DNA of 64,000 nt from Niveibacterium sp. 24ML (GTDB lineage Bacteria; Pseudomonadota; Gammaproteobacteria; Burkholderiales; Rhodocyclaceae): assembly GCF_026586805.1 (NCBI RefSeq), contig NZ_JAPFHA010000017.1:1-64000 (forward strand), in the 5' to 3' direction. Under the pieces are notes generated by a model. It was not told where the DNA came from and searched no databases. It worked only from the letters and a program-made list of their open reading frames with translations. The position numbers and the translations under genes are program-made. Below are positions 1-9,005 of this stretch, piece after piece (position 1 is the stretch's first letter; each line of letters starts with the position of its first letter).

Positions 1-290
1 CCGACGTGCGCAGCACGGCGGGGCCGAGGACTGTTTGAGCACCGAGCGTAGCGAGGGCGAGTTCCGCAGGCCCCCGGTGACGCGAGCAGCACAGGGGACC
101 GTGCGCGCAGCGCGCGGCGTTGAAGCGGGGGCCGCTTCTTTGGTTCCTTTCTTGTCGGCACAAGAAAGGAACCCGCCCGCCGGGGCGGGACCCGGCTTGG
201 GCGGGAAGGCCGTCGCAAACCGGCAGCGCCAACCGCAAGCCGACCAAAACGAAAGGTCGGGCCAAGCGGCCCAAACCCGCCCCCACCCCC
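1..290. other. Non-coding left edge with repeat-like sequence
   Basis: This stretch lies downstream of the cupin gene and holds no gene I can support. Open frames cross it on both strands but none has a recognisable product. It contains a perfect inverted repeat (142-173, listed separately) and C- and G-rich stretches. The composition resembles the dispersed intergenic repeats of many Rhodocyclales and Burkholderiales genomes; that it is repeated elsewhere is an inference, because only one copy is in this window. Confidence 0.5.
142..173. repeat. Perfect 14-bp inverted repeat with 4-nt loop
   Basis: The left arm GGTTCCTTTCTTGT at 142-155 is exactly complementary to the right arm at 160-173, with loop CGGC at 156-159. 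The hairpin has no clean T-run after it on either strand, so it is not an ordinary intrinsic terminator. It sits about 120 bp beyond the end of the minus-strand catabolic operon and could still protect or end that transcript, or be the core of a dispersed palindromic repeat. Confidence 0.75.
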
Positions 291-788
291 TTACTCCCCT
301 TCCCAATAATCCACCCCATCCCCTCGCCGCCCGACATGGCGAAAGCTCGCCTGCCCCTCGGCGCCCGGCGCCTTGCCCGCCATCACGAGAAACTTGTCCG
401 AATCCGGGTACTCGCACACATCCGGTTCGCGCATCGAGCTGATCACCAGCACCCGCAGCGGCACGCTGCCAGTGTTGATGAGGTGGTGCGCAGTGTCGCG
501 ACCACCAGCCGGCGCGCCCATCACGTCACCAGCACGCACTGGGTGGCGCTGTTCGCCCAGACGGTAGGTGCCTTCGCCTTCGAGCACCACGTAGAACTCG
601 TCGTTGGCGTGGTGGTTGTGGAAGGGGCAGATGGCCTTGCCGGGCGGGATCACGTCGTAACTCACGCCAAGGTGTTTGAGCCCCAGCAGCGCCCCAACCG
701 CGGCATAGGCATCGGCAAAGCGCTCGCCACGCTCGAACACTTCGAGCGGCAGCTCACTCAGGTGCAGAACCGGCTTGTGCTCACTCAT
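291..788 (-). CDS. Cupin-domain protein
   Basis: This 165-residue protein is a single-domain small beta-barrel cupin. The first metal motif is visible as PFHNHHANDEFYVVLEGEG, with the histidines and glutamate that normally hold a divalent metal. The second motif is present as GRDTAHHLINTG. I chose the ATG at 788 (MSEHKP) because it follows the hydratase stop by 4 bp; a longer frame would run into that gene. It is the last gene of the collinear acyl-CoA/leucine catabolic run. The substrate cannot be read from the sequence: the family includes dioxygenases, isomerases and plain binding proteins. Confidence 0.8.
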   Translation of the reverse strand: MSEHKPVLHLSELPLEVFERGERFADAYAAVGALLGLKHLGVSYDVIPPGKAICPFHNHHANDEFYVVLEGEGTYRLGEQRHPVRAGDVMGAPAGGRDTAHHLINTGSVPLRVLVISSMREPDVCEYPDSDKFLVMAGKAPGAEGQASFRHVGRRGDGVDYWEGE

Positions 789-792
789 CGCG

Positions 793-1581
793 TCAGCCTT
801 GCGGCACCCAGTTCGGTTTGCGCTTTTCCAGGAAGGCAGCAATGCCCTCTCGCCCCTCATGGCTGGCGCGGATCGCCGCCAGGCGCCGCGCAGTCTCGTC
901 GGTCAGCTCACGCGACGGCGGTTCGCCTTCGACATCGCGAATCAAATCCTTCACTGCAGCCTGCGCCCCGGGCCCACCTTGCAGCAACAGGGCGATGACC
1001 CGCTCGAGCTCGGCATCCAGCTGATCGGCAGCCACTACTTCGTGCAGCAAGCCGTAGGCCTTGGCACGGTGAGCGTCGAAACGCTCGCCGGTCAGCACCA
1101 GGCGCCGCGTCTGGCGCATGCCCATCGCGGCCAGCACGTAGGGGCTGATGGTTGCCGCCGCGATCCCGAGGCGCACTTCAGTCAGCGCAAACTGTGCCCC
1201 CTCGACGCCCACGGCAATGTCGCACACGCTGATCAGGCCGACCCCGCCGCCATAGGCCGCGCCCTGCACCCGCGCGACGACCGGCTTGGGGCTGGTCGAC
1301 AGCGCAAAGAGCAAAGACGCCAACTGGCGTGCATCCTGAAAGTTGGCTTGACCATCCAATTGCGCGGCACGCTTCATCCATTCCAGATCGGCGCCAGCGC
1401 AGAACGACGGCCCCTCGGAGCACAGCACGATGACCCGCACCGCCGGGTTGCCGACCAGCAAATCAAGCCCACGATGCAAGTCGTGAATCAACTGCTCGTC
1501 GAGCGCGTTGTGGCGCTCAGGCCGATTAAGCTTGAGACGGCCGACCGCGCCGGCCACTGACATCTGTACGACTTCGCTCAT
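793..1581 (-). CDS. liuC: Enoyl-CoA hydratase family, probable methylglutaconyl-CoA hydratase
   Basis: This 262-residue crotonase-fold enzyme probably hydrates 3-methylglutaconyl-CoA to HMG-CoA in leucine breakdown. The first oxyanion-hole segment reads FCAGADLEWM and the second reads AAYGGGVGLISVCDIA. The stretch FALTEVRLGIAAATISPYV is typical of methylglutaconyl-CoA hydratases rather than of general crotonases. The gene starts 11 bp after the methylcrotonyl-CoA carboxylase beta subunit, which supplies its substrate in the known pathway, and this context is the main reason for the specific call. A broader enoyl-CoA hydratase role is the alternative. Confidence 0.85.
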   Translation of the reverse strand: MSEVVQMSVAGAVGRLKLNRPERHNALDEQLIHDLHRGLDLLVGNPAVRVIVLCSEGPSFCAGADLEWMKRAAQLDGQANFQDARQLASLLFALSTSPKPVVARVQGAAYGGGVGLISVCDIAVGVEGAQFALTEVRLGIAAATISPYVLAAMGMRQTRRLVLTGERFDAHRAKAYGLLHEVVAADQLDAELERVIALLLQGGPGAQAAVKDLIRDVEGEPPSRELTDETARRLAAIRASHEGREGIAAFLEKRKPNWVPQG

Positions 1582-1592
1582 GTTGTTCTCCC

Positions 1593-3200
1593 TTACATCC
1601 GGAACACGCCGAAGCGAGTTGCTTCAATCGGCGCATTCAGCGAGGCGGCGATCGCGAGGCCCAGCACGCGGCGGGTGTCGGCCGGGTCGATGATGCCGTC
1701 GTCCCACAGGCGCGCGCTGGCGTAGTACGGGTGGCCCTGGGTTTCATATTGCTGGCGGATCGGCGCCTTGAAGGCCTCTTCCTCCTCCGCGCTCCAGCCG
1801 CCGCCCTTGGCCGCGATGCCATCCTTCTTGACCTGCGCGAGCACGCTCGCGGCCTGCTCGCCGCCCATCACCGAGATGCGCGCGTTGGGCCACATCCACA
1901 GGAATCGCGGTGAGTAAGCACGGCCACACATGCCGTAGTTGCCGGCGCCGAAACTGCCGCCGATCACCACGGTGAATTTCGGCACCTTCGCGCAGGACAC
2001 GGCGGTGACCATCTTCGCACCGTCCTTGGCGATGCCGCCGTTCTCATACTTGCGGCCGACCATGAAGCCGGTGATGTTCTGCAGGAACACCAGCGGGATG
2101 CCGCGCTGGCTGCACAGTTCGATGAAGTGCGCGCCCTTCTGTGCGCTTTCCGAGAACAGGATGCCGTTGTTCGCGACGATGCCGACCGGGTGGCCGTGGA
2201 TGTACGCAAAGCCGGTGATCAGCGTGCTGCCGTAGCGCGCCTTGAATTCATCGAAGCGGGAACCGTCGACGATGCGCGCGATCACCTCGCGCACATCGAA
2301 GGGCTTCTTCGCATCGGCGGGAATCACGCCGTAGAGCTCGGCAGCGTCGTACAGAGGCGGCTCGGGCTCCGCGATGGCGGGGCCGGCGGAGCGCTGCGTG
2401 TTCAGGTGCGAGACGATGCGGCGCACCTGACCGAGGGCGTCGTGGTCGTCTTCGGCAAGGTAGTCGGCCACACCCGAAAGCCGTGTGTGCACATCGCCGC
2501 CACCGAGGTCTTCGGCACTCACTTCTTCGCCTGTCGCGGCCTTCACCAGCGGCGGCCCGCCGAGGTAGATCGTCCCCTGGTTCTTCACGATCACCGTCTC
2601 GTCGCTCATCGCCGGCACATAGGCGCCGCCCGCGGTACACATGCCCATGACGCAGGCGATCTGCGGAATGCCCGCGGCACTCATGTTGGCCTGGTTGAAG
2701 AAGATGCGGCCAAAGTGATCGCGATCGGGGAAGACCTCGTCCTGCATCGGCAGAAAGGCACCGCCAGAGTCGACGAGATAGATGCAGGGCAAGCGGTTTT
2801 CGGCCGCGATCTCCTGCGCGCGCAGGTGCTTCTTCACGGTGATCGGGTAGTAGGTGCCGCCCTTCACCGTGGCGTCGTTGGCGATGATCAGGCACTCGCG
2901 GCCCGAGACCCTGCCGATGCCGGCGACCACACCGCCAGCGGCGACGTCACCGCCGTACATGCCCCAGGCCGCCATCGGCGAGAGTTCCAGGAATGGCGTG
3001 CCGGGATCGAGCAGCGCTTCGATGCGTTCGCGTGCCAGCAGTTTGCCGCGTGCGCGGTGCTTGTCGCGCGCATCGGCGCTACCCCCTTGCGCCACCTGCG
3101 CGAGCTTTGCGCGCAAATCCGCAACCAGCGCGCGCATCGCCTCGGCATTGGCCTGAAACCCGGCGTCGCGCGGGTTCAGTTGTGAATGCAGAACAGTCAT
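1593..3200 (-). CDS. liuB: Methylcrotonyl-CoA carboxylase, carboxyltransferase (beta) subunit
   Basis: This 535-residue protein has the usual length of the carboxyltransferase subunit that moves CO2 from biotin to 3-methylcrotonyl-CoA in leucine catabolism. It shows the two crotonase-like halves of acyl-CoA carboxylases: an N-terminal half with the glycine-rich segment [17 protein letters not shown] and a C-terminal half with [19 protein letters not shown]. The signature [17 protein letters not shown] matches methylcrotonyl- rather than propionyl-CoA carboxylases. The biotin-carrying alpha subunit (liuD) is not in the window; the operon reads out of the left edge region through the hydratase and cupin without it. 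Confidence 0.93.
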   Translation of the reverse strand: MTVLHSQLNPRDAGFQANAEAMRALVADLRAKLAQVAQGGSADARDKHRARGKLLARERIEALLDPGTPFLELSPMAAWGMYGGDVAAGGVVAGIGRVSGRECLIIANDATVKGGTYYPITVKKHLRAQEIAAENRLPCIYLVDSGGAFLPMQDEVFPDRDHFGRIFFNQANMSAAGIPQIACVMGMCTAGGAYVPAMSDETVIVKNQGTIYLGGPPLVKAATGEEVSAEDLGGGDVHTRLSGVADYLAEDDHDALGQVRRIVSHLNTQRSAGPAIAEPEPPLYDAAELYGVIPADAKKPFDVREVIARIVDGSRFDEFKARYGSTLITGFAYIHGHPVGIVANNGILFSESAQKGAHFIELCSQRGIPLVFLQNITGFMVGRKYENGGIAKDGAKMVTAVSCAKVPKFTVVIGGSFGAGNYGMCGRAYSPRFLWMWPNARISVMGGEQAASVLAQVKKDGIAAKGGGWSAEEEEAFKAPIRQQYETQGHPYYASARLWDDGIIDPADTRRVLGLAIAASLNAPIEATRFGVFRM

Positions 3201-3230
3201 CGGTACAGGCCACCCCCATGGCCGGATACT

Positions 3231-3989
3231 TCAGAATGCGGCAGTGGCGAACACCGTCGCTCGGTAGTTCAGCGTGTAGCGGCCCCCCGCCGCGTACCTC
3301 GCAAATGCAGTCTCGATTGCCGCCTCGGCTTCCGCCCGGCGCGCGCTGTTGGGCCGCGGCATGTACGAACGCGAGAAGACCAAAGCGCTGAAGGCGGCCT
3401 GATCGAGCGAGAGCCGGTGGCCCAGTTCGAAATGCAGGGCCCCGGCGCCGAGAAAGCCGGCCGGCGCGCAAGCCTCAAGGGCGCGCATCTGTTCATGGGC
3501 GTCACTGCGGAACTGCGCCAGCAAACTGGCGAGCGCGGCATCGGCACCGCTCACGACATCGCGCTCATTGCCCACCAGGGCAACCCAGCCCCCCGGCCGC
3601 AGGATGCGAGCAAACTCGGCGCGCGTTGGCGCCTGATCGAACCAGTGAAAGGCGGTACCGACGACGATGCCGTCGACCGACGCGTCCGGCAGGCCGGTTT
3701 GTTCAGCGGTACCGCTGAACATCTGGAACGAGGGCAGCACCGCCAGCAGCTGCGCCCCGGCTTCACGCATCGCGTTGTTCGGTTCGATGCCGGTGACCGT
3801 GTAGCCATGCTGCAGGAAGGTTTGCGCGAGCAGGCCGGTACCGCAGCCAATATCGGCCAGATGCTGGCCCGCGCGTGCCCCCACCCGCTCCGCCAGGCGC
3901 GCGACCAGCGCATCCGGGTAGCCGGGCCTGCCGACGATGTAGTCGCGTACCTTCTCGGTGAACAGACCACGTGTTTCTGCTCTGGACAC
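3231..3989 (-). CDS. Class I SAM-dependent methyltransferase
   Basis: This is a 252-residue Rossmann-fold methyltransferase. Motif I is LADIGCGTGLL at about residues 44-54, followed by an acidic strand end (TGIEPN) and the post-motif region GTAFHWFD and LRPGGWVALVG. It resembles ubiquinone/menaquinone-type small-molecule methyltransferases. I chose the GTG at 3989, one base after the stop of the preceding isomerase-like gene; an upstream ATG at 4022 would overlap that gene by 32 bp. The substrate is unknown. It lies between two isomerase-like genes and mccB, which suggests operon membership but not a reaction. Confidence 0.8.
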   Translation of the reverse strand: MSRAETRGLFTEKVRDYIVGRPGYPDALVARLAERVGARAGQHLADIGCGTGLLAQTFLQHGYTVTGIEPNNAMREAGAQLLAVLPSFQMFSGTAEQTGLPDASVDGIVVGTAFHWFDQAPTRAEFARILRPGGWVALVGNERDVVSGADAALASLLAQFRSDAHEQMRALEACAPAGFLGAGALHFELGHRLSLDQAAFSALVFSRSYMPRPNSARRAEAEAAIETAFARYAAGGRYTLNYRATVFATAAF

Positions 3990-3990
3990 C

Positions 3991-4593
3991 TTAGAACGCC
4001 CCCTCCGCAAGCCAGCGCTCAAGCTGCGGCAGACGATCTACGCCCCAGAACGGCTCACCCTCGACAATAAAGAAGGGCGATCCGAAGACCCCACGCGCGA
4101 TGGCCACATCAACCTCGGCCTTGAAACGCTCCTTCAGCACCCCGCTGGCAACTGCGGCGGACAACTCGGCCCGCTCGACGCCCAGGTTCGCGGCGATTTC
4201 AAGCACCACATCGGGCTCGGAGATATTGCGGTCTTCAATAAAGTAGGCGCGGTAGACCGTGCGCGCAAACTGGCGCGCCAGATCGGTGTTGCGATCGTTG
4301 AGCCACAGGAAAGCGCGCGCAGCATGCTGCGTCGGCACCGGAAAGTGTGTGGGCGCCTTGAAGGGCAGCCCGAGAAAGCGCGCCGAGCGTGCCACATCGC
4401 GCTCGACGTACTCACCCTTGAGCGGCACATTGGGCAAAGGCTGCGCACCCATCGCCTTGAATGCAACGCCGAGCAGGATCGGGTGCCACAGCACCGCGCG
4501 GCCGTGCTTGTCGGCAATCGCGTCGATCACCTCGGCGGCAAGGTAGCCGTAGGGCGACGAGAAATCGAAATAGAAGTCAATCGGAGCTGGCAT
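3991..4593 (-). CDS. DsbA-fold 2-hydroxychromene-2-carboxylate isomerase-like protein (copy 1)
   Basis: This 200-residue protein belongs to the thioredoxin-fold, GST-kappa-like family that includes 2-hydroxychromene-2-carboxylate isomerase. The N-terminus DFYFDFSSPYGY carries the family Ser-Pro-Tyr active-site region, and no CXXC pair is present, so it is not a disulfide oxidoreductase. The C-terminal GVFGSPFFIVEGEPFWG is the characteristic cis-proline and substrate-wall segment. It lies 11 bp after a paralogue of the same length. Known members use glutathione; the natural substrate here is not evident, and naphthalene or aromatic catabolism genes are absent nearby. Confidence 0.85.
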   Translation of the reverse strand: MPAPIDFYFDFSSPYGYLAAEVIDAIADKHGRAVLWHPILLGVAFKAMGAQPLPNVPLKGEYVERDVARSARFLGLPFKAPTHFPVPTQHAARAFLWLNDRNTDLARQFARTVYRAYFIEDRNISEPDVVLEIAANLGVERAELSAAVASGVLKERFKAEVDVAIARGVFGSPFFIVEGEPFWGVDRLPQLERWLAEGAF

Positions 4594-4604
4594 CGGCAGA
4601 GTCC

Positions 4605-5207
4605 TCAGAACGGCCCTTCAGCCAGCCACTTTTTCAGGATCGGCAAACGCGAGTAGCCCCAGAACGGCTCACCATCAACGATGAAGAAAGGCGCGGCAAA
4701 CACGCCTCGCGAGATCGCAAGTTCGGTCTCGGCCTTCAGGCGCTCCTTGAGCTGCGAGCCGGTCAGCGCTTCGTGCGCAGCGGCGCGCTCGAGCCCGAAG
4801 GATTCGATGATTTCGAGCACGACATCCAGATCCGCAATGTTGCGGTTCTCGACGAAGTAGGCATGAAACACCTTGCGGGCGAATTCCTTGGCCCGCTCCG
4901 GGTCGCGATCCTGCCCCCAGAGGAAGGCGCAGGCCGCGTGCTGGGTCGGGATCGGGTAGGCACTTGGGTGCTGATAGGGCAACCCAACGAAACGCGCCAG
5001 CCGCGACACATCGCGCTCGACGTAGTCGTTGCGCAGCGGAATCGTCGGCAACGGTGCGCCACCCACAGCCTTGAAGGCGGTGCCGATGACGATCGGATGC
5101 CAGATCACGGTGCGCTTGTGGCGCTCGGCAATCTCCTCGATCAGGTGGGCGGCAACATACGAATAGGGCGAGGCAAAATCAAAATAGAAATCAACAAAGG
5201 CGCTCAC
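4605..5207 (-). CDS. DsbA-fold 2-hydroxychromene-2-carboxylate isomerase-like protein (copy 2)
   Basis: This tandem paralogue of the next gene is also 200 residues and aligns with it end to end with few or no gaps. Shared blocks include DFYFDF.SPY.Y, YVERDV, PTQHAA.AFLW and PFFIV.GEPFWG. I chose the GTG at 5207 because a GGAGAG ribosome site lies about 8 nt upstream and because it gives the same N-terminus as the paralogue; an ATG at 5258 would add 17 arginine- and proline-rich residues with no family match. The acyl-CoA dehydrogenase stop is 87 bp upstream. The duplication is clear; whether the two act on different substrates or as a heterodimer is open. Confidence 0.85.
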   Translation of the reverse strand: MSAFVDFYFDFASPYSYVAAHLIEEIAERHKRTVIWHPIVIGTAFKAVGGAPLPTIPLRNDYVERDVSRLARFVGLPYQHPSAYPIPTQHAACAFLWGQDRDPERAKEFARKVFHAYFVENRNIADLDVVLEIIESFGLERAAAHEALTGSQLKERLKAETELAISRGVFAAPFFIVDGEPFWGYSRLPILKKWLAEGPF

Positions 5208-5294
5208 GCGAGCTCTCCAGGGCGGGATGGGACGAATGCTTCGCCGCCGATGCGGCACCCGCGCATCGTAGTCGAAGGCGGTCCCGATGTGGGG

Positions 5295-6431
5295 TTAGCT
5301 GGCCGCCAAAGCGCGCGCAATGACCATCCGCTGGATGTCGCTGGTGCCTTCATAAATCTGACACACCCGCACGTCGCGATAGATGCGCTCGACCGGGAAA
5401 TCGCTGACATAACCATAGCCGCCATGGATCTGGATCGCATCGGAGCAGATCCGCTCTGCCGCCTCGCTGGCGAAGAGCTTGGCCTGTGAGGCTTCCTTCA
5501 GGCATGGGCGTCCGGCATCTTTCATTGCGGCGGCATGCCAGACCATCTGGCGTGCGGCTTCCAGGCGGGTCGCCATGTCGGCAAGGCGAAACCCCACTGC
5601 CTGGTGCGCAATGATCGGCTGGCCAAAACTCTCGCGCTCTTTCGCGTAGCGCAGCGCCGCCTCAAACGCTGCCCGCGCCATGCCCACCGACTGCGCTGCA
5701 ATGCCGATGCGGCCGCCTTCAAGGTTGGCCAGCGCGATGCGGTAGCCCTCACCCGCCGCACCGAGCAAGGCTTTGGGCCCGACCAGGCAGTCGTCGAACG
5801 CAATCTGCGCCGTATCGGATGCATGTTGCCCGAGCTTGTCCTCAAGATGGGTCACGGTGTAGCCCGGGGTCGCGGTCGGTACGATGAAGGCTGAAATCCC
5901 CTTCTTGCCGGCGGCCGGGTCGGTGACCGCAAACACAATCGCGACGTCGGCGTGTTTGCCGGTCGTGATGAACTGTTTGACGCCCTTGATGCGCCAGCCC
6001 TCGCCGTCGCGCGTCGCGAGGGTGCGAATCGCGCCGGCATCCGAGCCGGTATGCGGCTCGGTCAGGCAGAAGCAGCCCAGCATCTGGCCGCGCGCCAGCG
6101 GATCAAGCCACTGACGCTTCTGCGCCGCGCTGCCAAACGCGTTCAAAGGCCCGCATACAACCGAGTTCTGTACGCTGACGATCGTGGAGGTGGCGCCATC
6201 GGCGGCGGCAACTTCTTCAATCGCCAGCGCAAGCGACACGTAGTCGAGCCCCGCCCCGCCAAATGCTTCGGGCACCACGATGCCCAGCACGCCCAAGCCG
6301 GCCAGGCCGGTCAGTGCCTCACGTGGAAAGCGGTGTTCGCGGTCCCATGTGGCCGCGTGCGGTGCGATGCAGTCCTGCGCGTAGGCGCGCACCGCATCGC
6401 GGATCATTTCCTGGTCCTGATTGAGCAGCAT
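5295..6431 (-). CDS. Acyl-CoA dehydrogenase, short-chain/butyryl type
   Basis: This 378-residue FAD enzyme oxidises an acyl-CoA to the 2-enoyl-CoA and passes electrons to ETF. The three-domain family pattern is complete: an N-terminal helical domain from [14 protein letters not shown], the beta domain with [14 protein letters not shown], and a C-terminal helical domain. The catalytic base is the glutamate in YEGTSDIQR, about residue 361. This is the short-chain/general position, not the one used by isovaleryl-CoA dehydrogenase, so this gene is probably not the leucine-specific enzyme. I chose the ATG at 6431, with GAGGAG upstream. It heads the collinear minus-strand run that ends at 291. Confidence 0.9.
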   Translation of the reverse strand: MLLNQDQEMIRDAVRAYAQDCIAPHAATWDREHRFPREALTGLAGLGVLGIVVPEAFGGAGLDYVSLALAIEEVAAADGATSTIVSVQNSVVCGPLNAFGSAAQKRQWLDPLARGQMLGCFCLTEPHTGSDAGAIRTLATRDGEGWRIKGVKQFITTGKHADVAIVFAVTDPAAGKKGISAFIVPTATPGYTVTHLEDKLGQHASDTAQIAFDDCLVGPKALLGAAGEGYRIALANLEGGRIGIAAQSVGMARAAFEAALRYAKERESFGQPIIAHQAVGFRLADMATRLEAARQMVWHAAAMKDAGRPCLKEASQAKLFASEAAERICSDAIQIHGGYGYVSDFPVERIYRDVRVCQIYEGTSDIQRMVIARALAAS

Positions 6432-6640
6432 CCTGCCTCCTCGCGAAGTGGGACACACCCGGGTGCAGGTGCCGTCCCCCCTCAACACCCCAGGTCGGGG
6501 CTCTCTCCGAGGCAACGCTTGTGGCGCCCCTCGCAGGGCGCCGAGTATTCCAAAACAACGTGCAGGAAACTGCCTTCCGGAAGACGATCACGAAACGAGC
6601 CACACAAGCGGGCGGCTCATTCGTCGACAAAAGCAGTTTC
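6432..6640. other. Intergenic region before the acyl-CoA dehydrogenase operon
   Basis: No gene is visible in this 209-bp gap. It must hold the promoter of the operon running down to 291, but I cannot pick a convincing -35/-10 pair. A hairpin with 7-bp arms GGCGCCC/GGGCGCC lies near 6523-6542 and could end transcription of the upstream lipoprotein gene. A 9-bp sequence GGAAACTGC near 6567 recurs inverted as GCAGTTTCC near 6631. Confidence 0.4.
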
Positions 6641-6898
6641 CTACAGCCCACCGCCCGCCGGGCCGGCACTGGACTGGGTCTTGGTGCCGACCGCACCCCG
6701 GACATCATCCGGGTTCAAGGTTTTCACCTCCCCCGGCCGCGCTTTACGGGGAATGATGCTACCGGTCACCATCACACGTTCGCCGTCATCCTCATCCGCT
6801 GCGGCGACTTGAGATGATCCGGTTTCGTCGGTCGTCGCGCACGCGCCCAGCATCATCAAACTTGCTGCGGATAGCAGCGCCATCAAGGTCTTGTTCAA
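6641..6898 (-). CDS. Small predicted lipoprotein, unknown function
   Basis: This 85-residue protein begins with a basic residue and a hydrophobic stretch ending in a lipobox (MMLGAC), so it should be lipid-anchored after cleavage. The rest is acidic and then Gly/Ser-rich and ends GPAGGGL, with no domain I recognise. The TTG at 6898 is preceded by GGAGAG at good spacing; the in-frame ATG at 6883 is the alternative and still keeps most of the signal peptide. It stands apart from its neighbours and could be a small envelope or stress protein. Confidence 0.6.
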   Translation of the reverse strand: MNKTLMALLSAASLMMLGACATTDETGSSQVAAADEDDGERVMVTGSIIPRKARPGEVKTLNPDDVRGAVGTKTQSSAGPAGGGL

Positions 6899-7057
6899 GG
6901 TTTTCTCTCCACAAGGGGTTGTCCTGGCACCTGTTGGATGCCAAGGCAGAAGCCTAGCGGTGTTCAGCTTCCTTGAACAGATTGCGGCGAGAGGCGGCAT
7001 CGGCGCACTTCGATGCCGCTGATCGGCGGCGCGCCGCGTGACCGTGCAAGGGCCTGA

Positions 7058-7174
7058 TCAGCCCCGCTCGGTGCGGTGTTTGTTCTCCAGCGTGGTGGCG
7101 ATACCGATTAGCAGTGCGCCGACAACGATGGTCACAACATAGCCGCCGACAAAACACATGAACCCGACTGACAT
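7058..7174 (-). CDS. 38-residue single-span membrane peptide
   Basis: A very short frame, MSVGFMCFVGGYVVTIVV and on, encodes one long hydrophobic helix followed by a charged tail ending NKHRTERG. The ATG at 7174 has a GGGAGAA ribosome site about 6-8 nt upstream, which is the main reason for accepting it. The topology would place the basic tail in the cytoplasm. Function is unknown. It lies between the small lipoprotein and the thioredoxin-like lipoprotein and may be a stand-alone small membrane protein. Confidence 0.5.
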   Translation of the reverse strand: MSVGFMCFVGGYVVTIVVGALLIGIATTLENKHRTERG

Positions 7175-7320
7175 GGCGCTTCTCCCTGGCTGTGGGCGCG
7201 CGGTAACGCGCGCTTCTGGCGACGCCGCCGCCGATTCGCCACGAAGACCCCCTCCGCAGCCTGGCCGCATCGCATCCGGCCAATCATTGGTGCGACGCGG
7301 GCAGGCAGCGTTGATGCGCG

Positions 7321-8883
7321 TCAACCGGGTTTCGCCGGGCGAAACACGCCTGCACAGGCAGCACGTTGCGGATCGTCCCGCGGCAGCCGTTCGCACAAGG
7401 CCTTGCCTTGCGCGATAAGGCGATCATGGGCCGCGGCGCGCGCGCCCGGTTTGCGCCACTCGGCGAGCTTGCCGGCACTGCGGGTGAGCACGCCGAGGTT
7501 GCGCTCGTAGAAGGCATTCGGTGTATTCGCGGCTTCGGAGAGCAACTTGGAGGCCGCCGCCTCGATCTTCACCACCTCATCCGGCGCCAGTTCGAGCAGG
7601 CCGTTAACGTATCCGGCGCCCCACTGCAGGCGGGTGGCACCGCCCTTGGCGGTATCCCAGGCCGCTTCGTACCATTTGAGCGCCGAGGCCGTGTCGCCAC
7701 GCTTCTTGGCATTGCTGCCGAGCATGCGCATGAAGTAGTACGGCGCGTGCGAACGCTTGAGTTCTGCCGCGAGCAAGGTGTCCGAGTCATCGAGCAGGCC
7801 GGCCTCGGTGAGCACCCCGGCGGCGGTGTAGATCACCGACTGCCGCTCGTAGCGGTTTGTCGTCGCTTGGTCGGCGGCCTGGATCTGAGCCTTGATTGCG
7901 GGCACCGCGACCGGGCTCACGCCGTCAAGCTCGCCCAAAGCGACGCGGCCGCCCAGCGCAACCAGCCGATCCGCAGTGGACAGGGTGGCGTCCTGCGCCA
8001 GCGCCGCCAGGGCGGCATCCCACCTGGTCGCGAGCAGTACGCGCTCGGGCCCCGCCACGGTGAGCGACGTCACCATCTTCGCCGGGTTCGCAACCAGCAA
8101 GTCGAAGTGGCTTCGAACCAGCGCAGGATCGCCGAGCACGTGGTTCAACAAGCCCGCGCCCGACGCATCGCCCGGCGCCGGCTGCGGCGAGACCTCGGCC
8201 TGTGCCGACAAGGCCTTGAGCGCCAGCCGCGTGGCCAGTTCCGGTTCGGTGGGTGGCACCGCCGCCGCCAGCTGCGCCAGCGTACCCGCCAGGCGGCCCT
8301 TGGCAATCAACTGTTCTTCGTCGGCATCGAAGGCGTAGTAGGCGAGCAATCGCCAGTCATCCGGCGCGAGCGTCTTGCCCGCCAGCGCATCGGCCAGCAC
8401 CGCCTTGACCGGGCGATTGGCGTTCATGCCCAGTGCCAGCACCTGCAGGTAGCGCTGGGCATCCACCTCGCCCGGCAGGCGCGTGAGCTCAAGCCCATCG
8501 GGGCTGAAGAGGATCATCGTCGGATAGCCGCGCACCTTGAAGCGGGCAGCGAGTTTCTGGCCTTGCGGCGAATCACCGTCGAGTTCGACCGGAATGAAGT
8601 GCCGCGCGCGTTCTGCGAAATCGGCGCGGTTGAACAGCGTGGCTTTCACCTGATTGCAGTAAGGGCACCAGACAGCGCCCCAGTACAGGAACAGCGGCTT
8701 GTTGGCACGCTTGGCCTCGGCGAAGGCGGCGTCGACATTGCCCTTGAACCAGGGCACCGCAGCCGCGCCACTGACGGCAGGCTGGCTTTGCGCGGCCGGC
8801 GCTGGCGTGGCGGGGGTGTCAGGTGATCGGGAACAAGCTGCAAGCAGCAAGAGCGGCGCAAAGCGCCATACGCGAAGGGTCAT
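7321..8883 (-). CDS. Thioredoxin-fold lipoprotein with long C-terminal domain
   Basis: This 520-residue exported protein starts with a type II signal peptide (LLLLAAC, lipidated Cys about 17) and a Pro/Ala-rich linker. A thioredoxin-like domain follows at about residues 43-150, with the redox pair WCPYC (Cys73, Cys76) and the cis-proline region VRGYPTMILF. The remaining 350 residues are helical and alanine-rich, with repeat-like stretches, but I cannot assign a family. The WCPYC motif and the lipid anchor suggest thiol reduction or disulfide handling in the periplasm, perhaps like DsbD C-terminal or thiol:disulfide interchange proteins; the partner is unknown. Confidence 0.8.
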   Translation of the reverse strand: MTLRVWRFAPLLLLAACSRSPDTPATPAPAAQSQPAVSGAAAVPWFKGNVDAAFAEAKRANKPLFLYWGAVWCPYCNQVKATLFNRADFAERARHFIPVELDGDSPQGQKLAARFKVRGYPTMILFSPDGLELTRLPGEVDAQRYLQVLALGMNANRPVKAVLADALAGKTLAPDDWRLLAYYAFDADEEQLIAKGRLAGTLAQLAAAVPPTEPELATRLALKALSAQAEVSPQPAPGDASGAGLLNHVLGDPALVRSHFDLLVANPAKMVTSLTVAGPERVLLATRWDAALAALAQDATLSTADRLVALGGRVALGELDGVSPVAVPAIKAQIQAADQATTNRYERQSVIYTAAGVLTEAGLLDDSDTLLAAELKRSHAPYYFMRMLGSNAKKRGDTASALKWYEAAWDTAKGGATRLQWGAGYVNGLLELAPDEVVKIEAAASKLLSEAANTPNAFYERNLGVLTRSAGKLAEWRKPGARAAAHDRLIAQGKALCERLPRDDPQRAACAGVFRPAKPG

Positions 8884-9005
8884 GCATTGTCCTTGTCAGG
8901 CACAGGCTTGTCGGCCCGCCACCGGTGAAAACGGCCGCGCTTCTGGCACGGCATGAGGCCGGCATTCTGCCTTCAAGCGCGCCGCTGCGCCCGCCGCGGG
9001 CGCGG

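Noticed and set aside
120-998. Plus-strand open frame over the left-edge repeat and the cupin gene
   Set aside because: Low-complexity basic translation; antisense to the cupin and hydratase genes.
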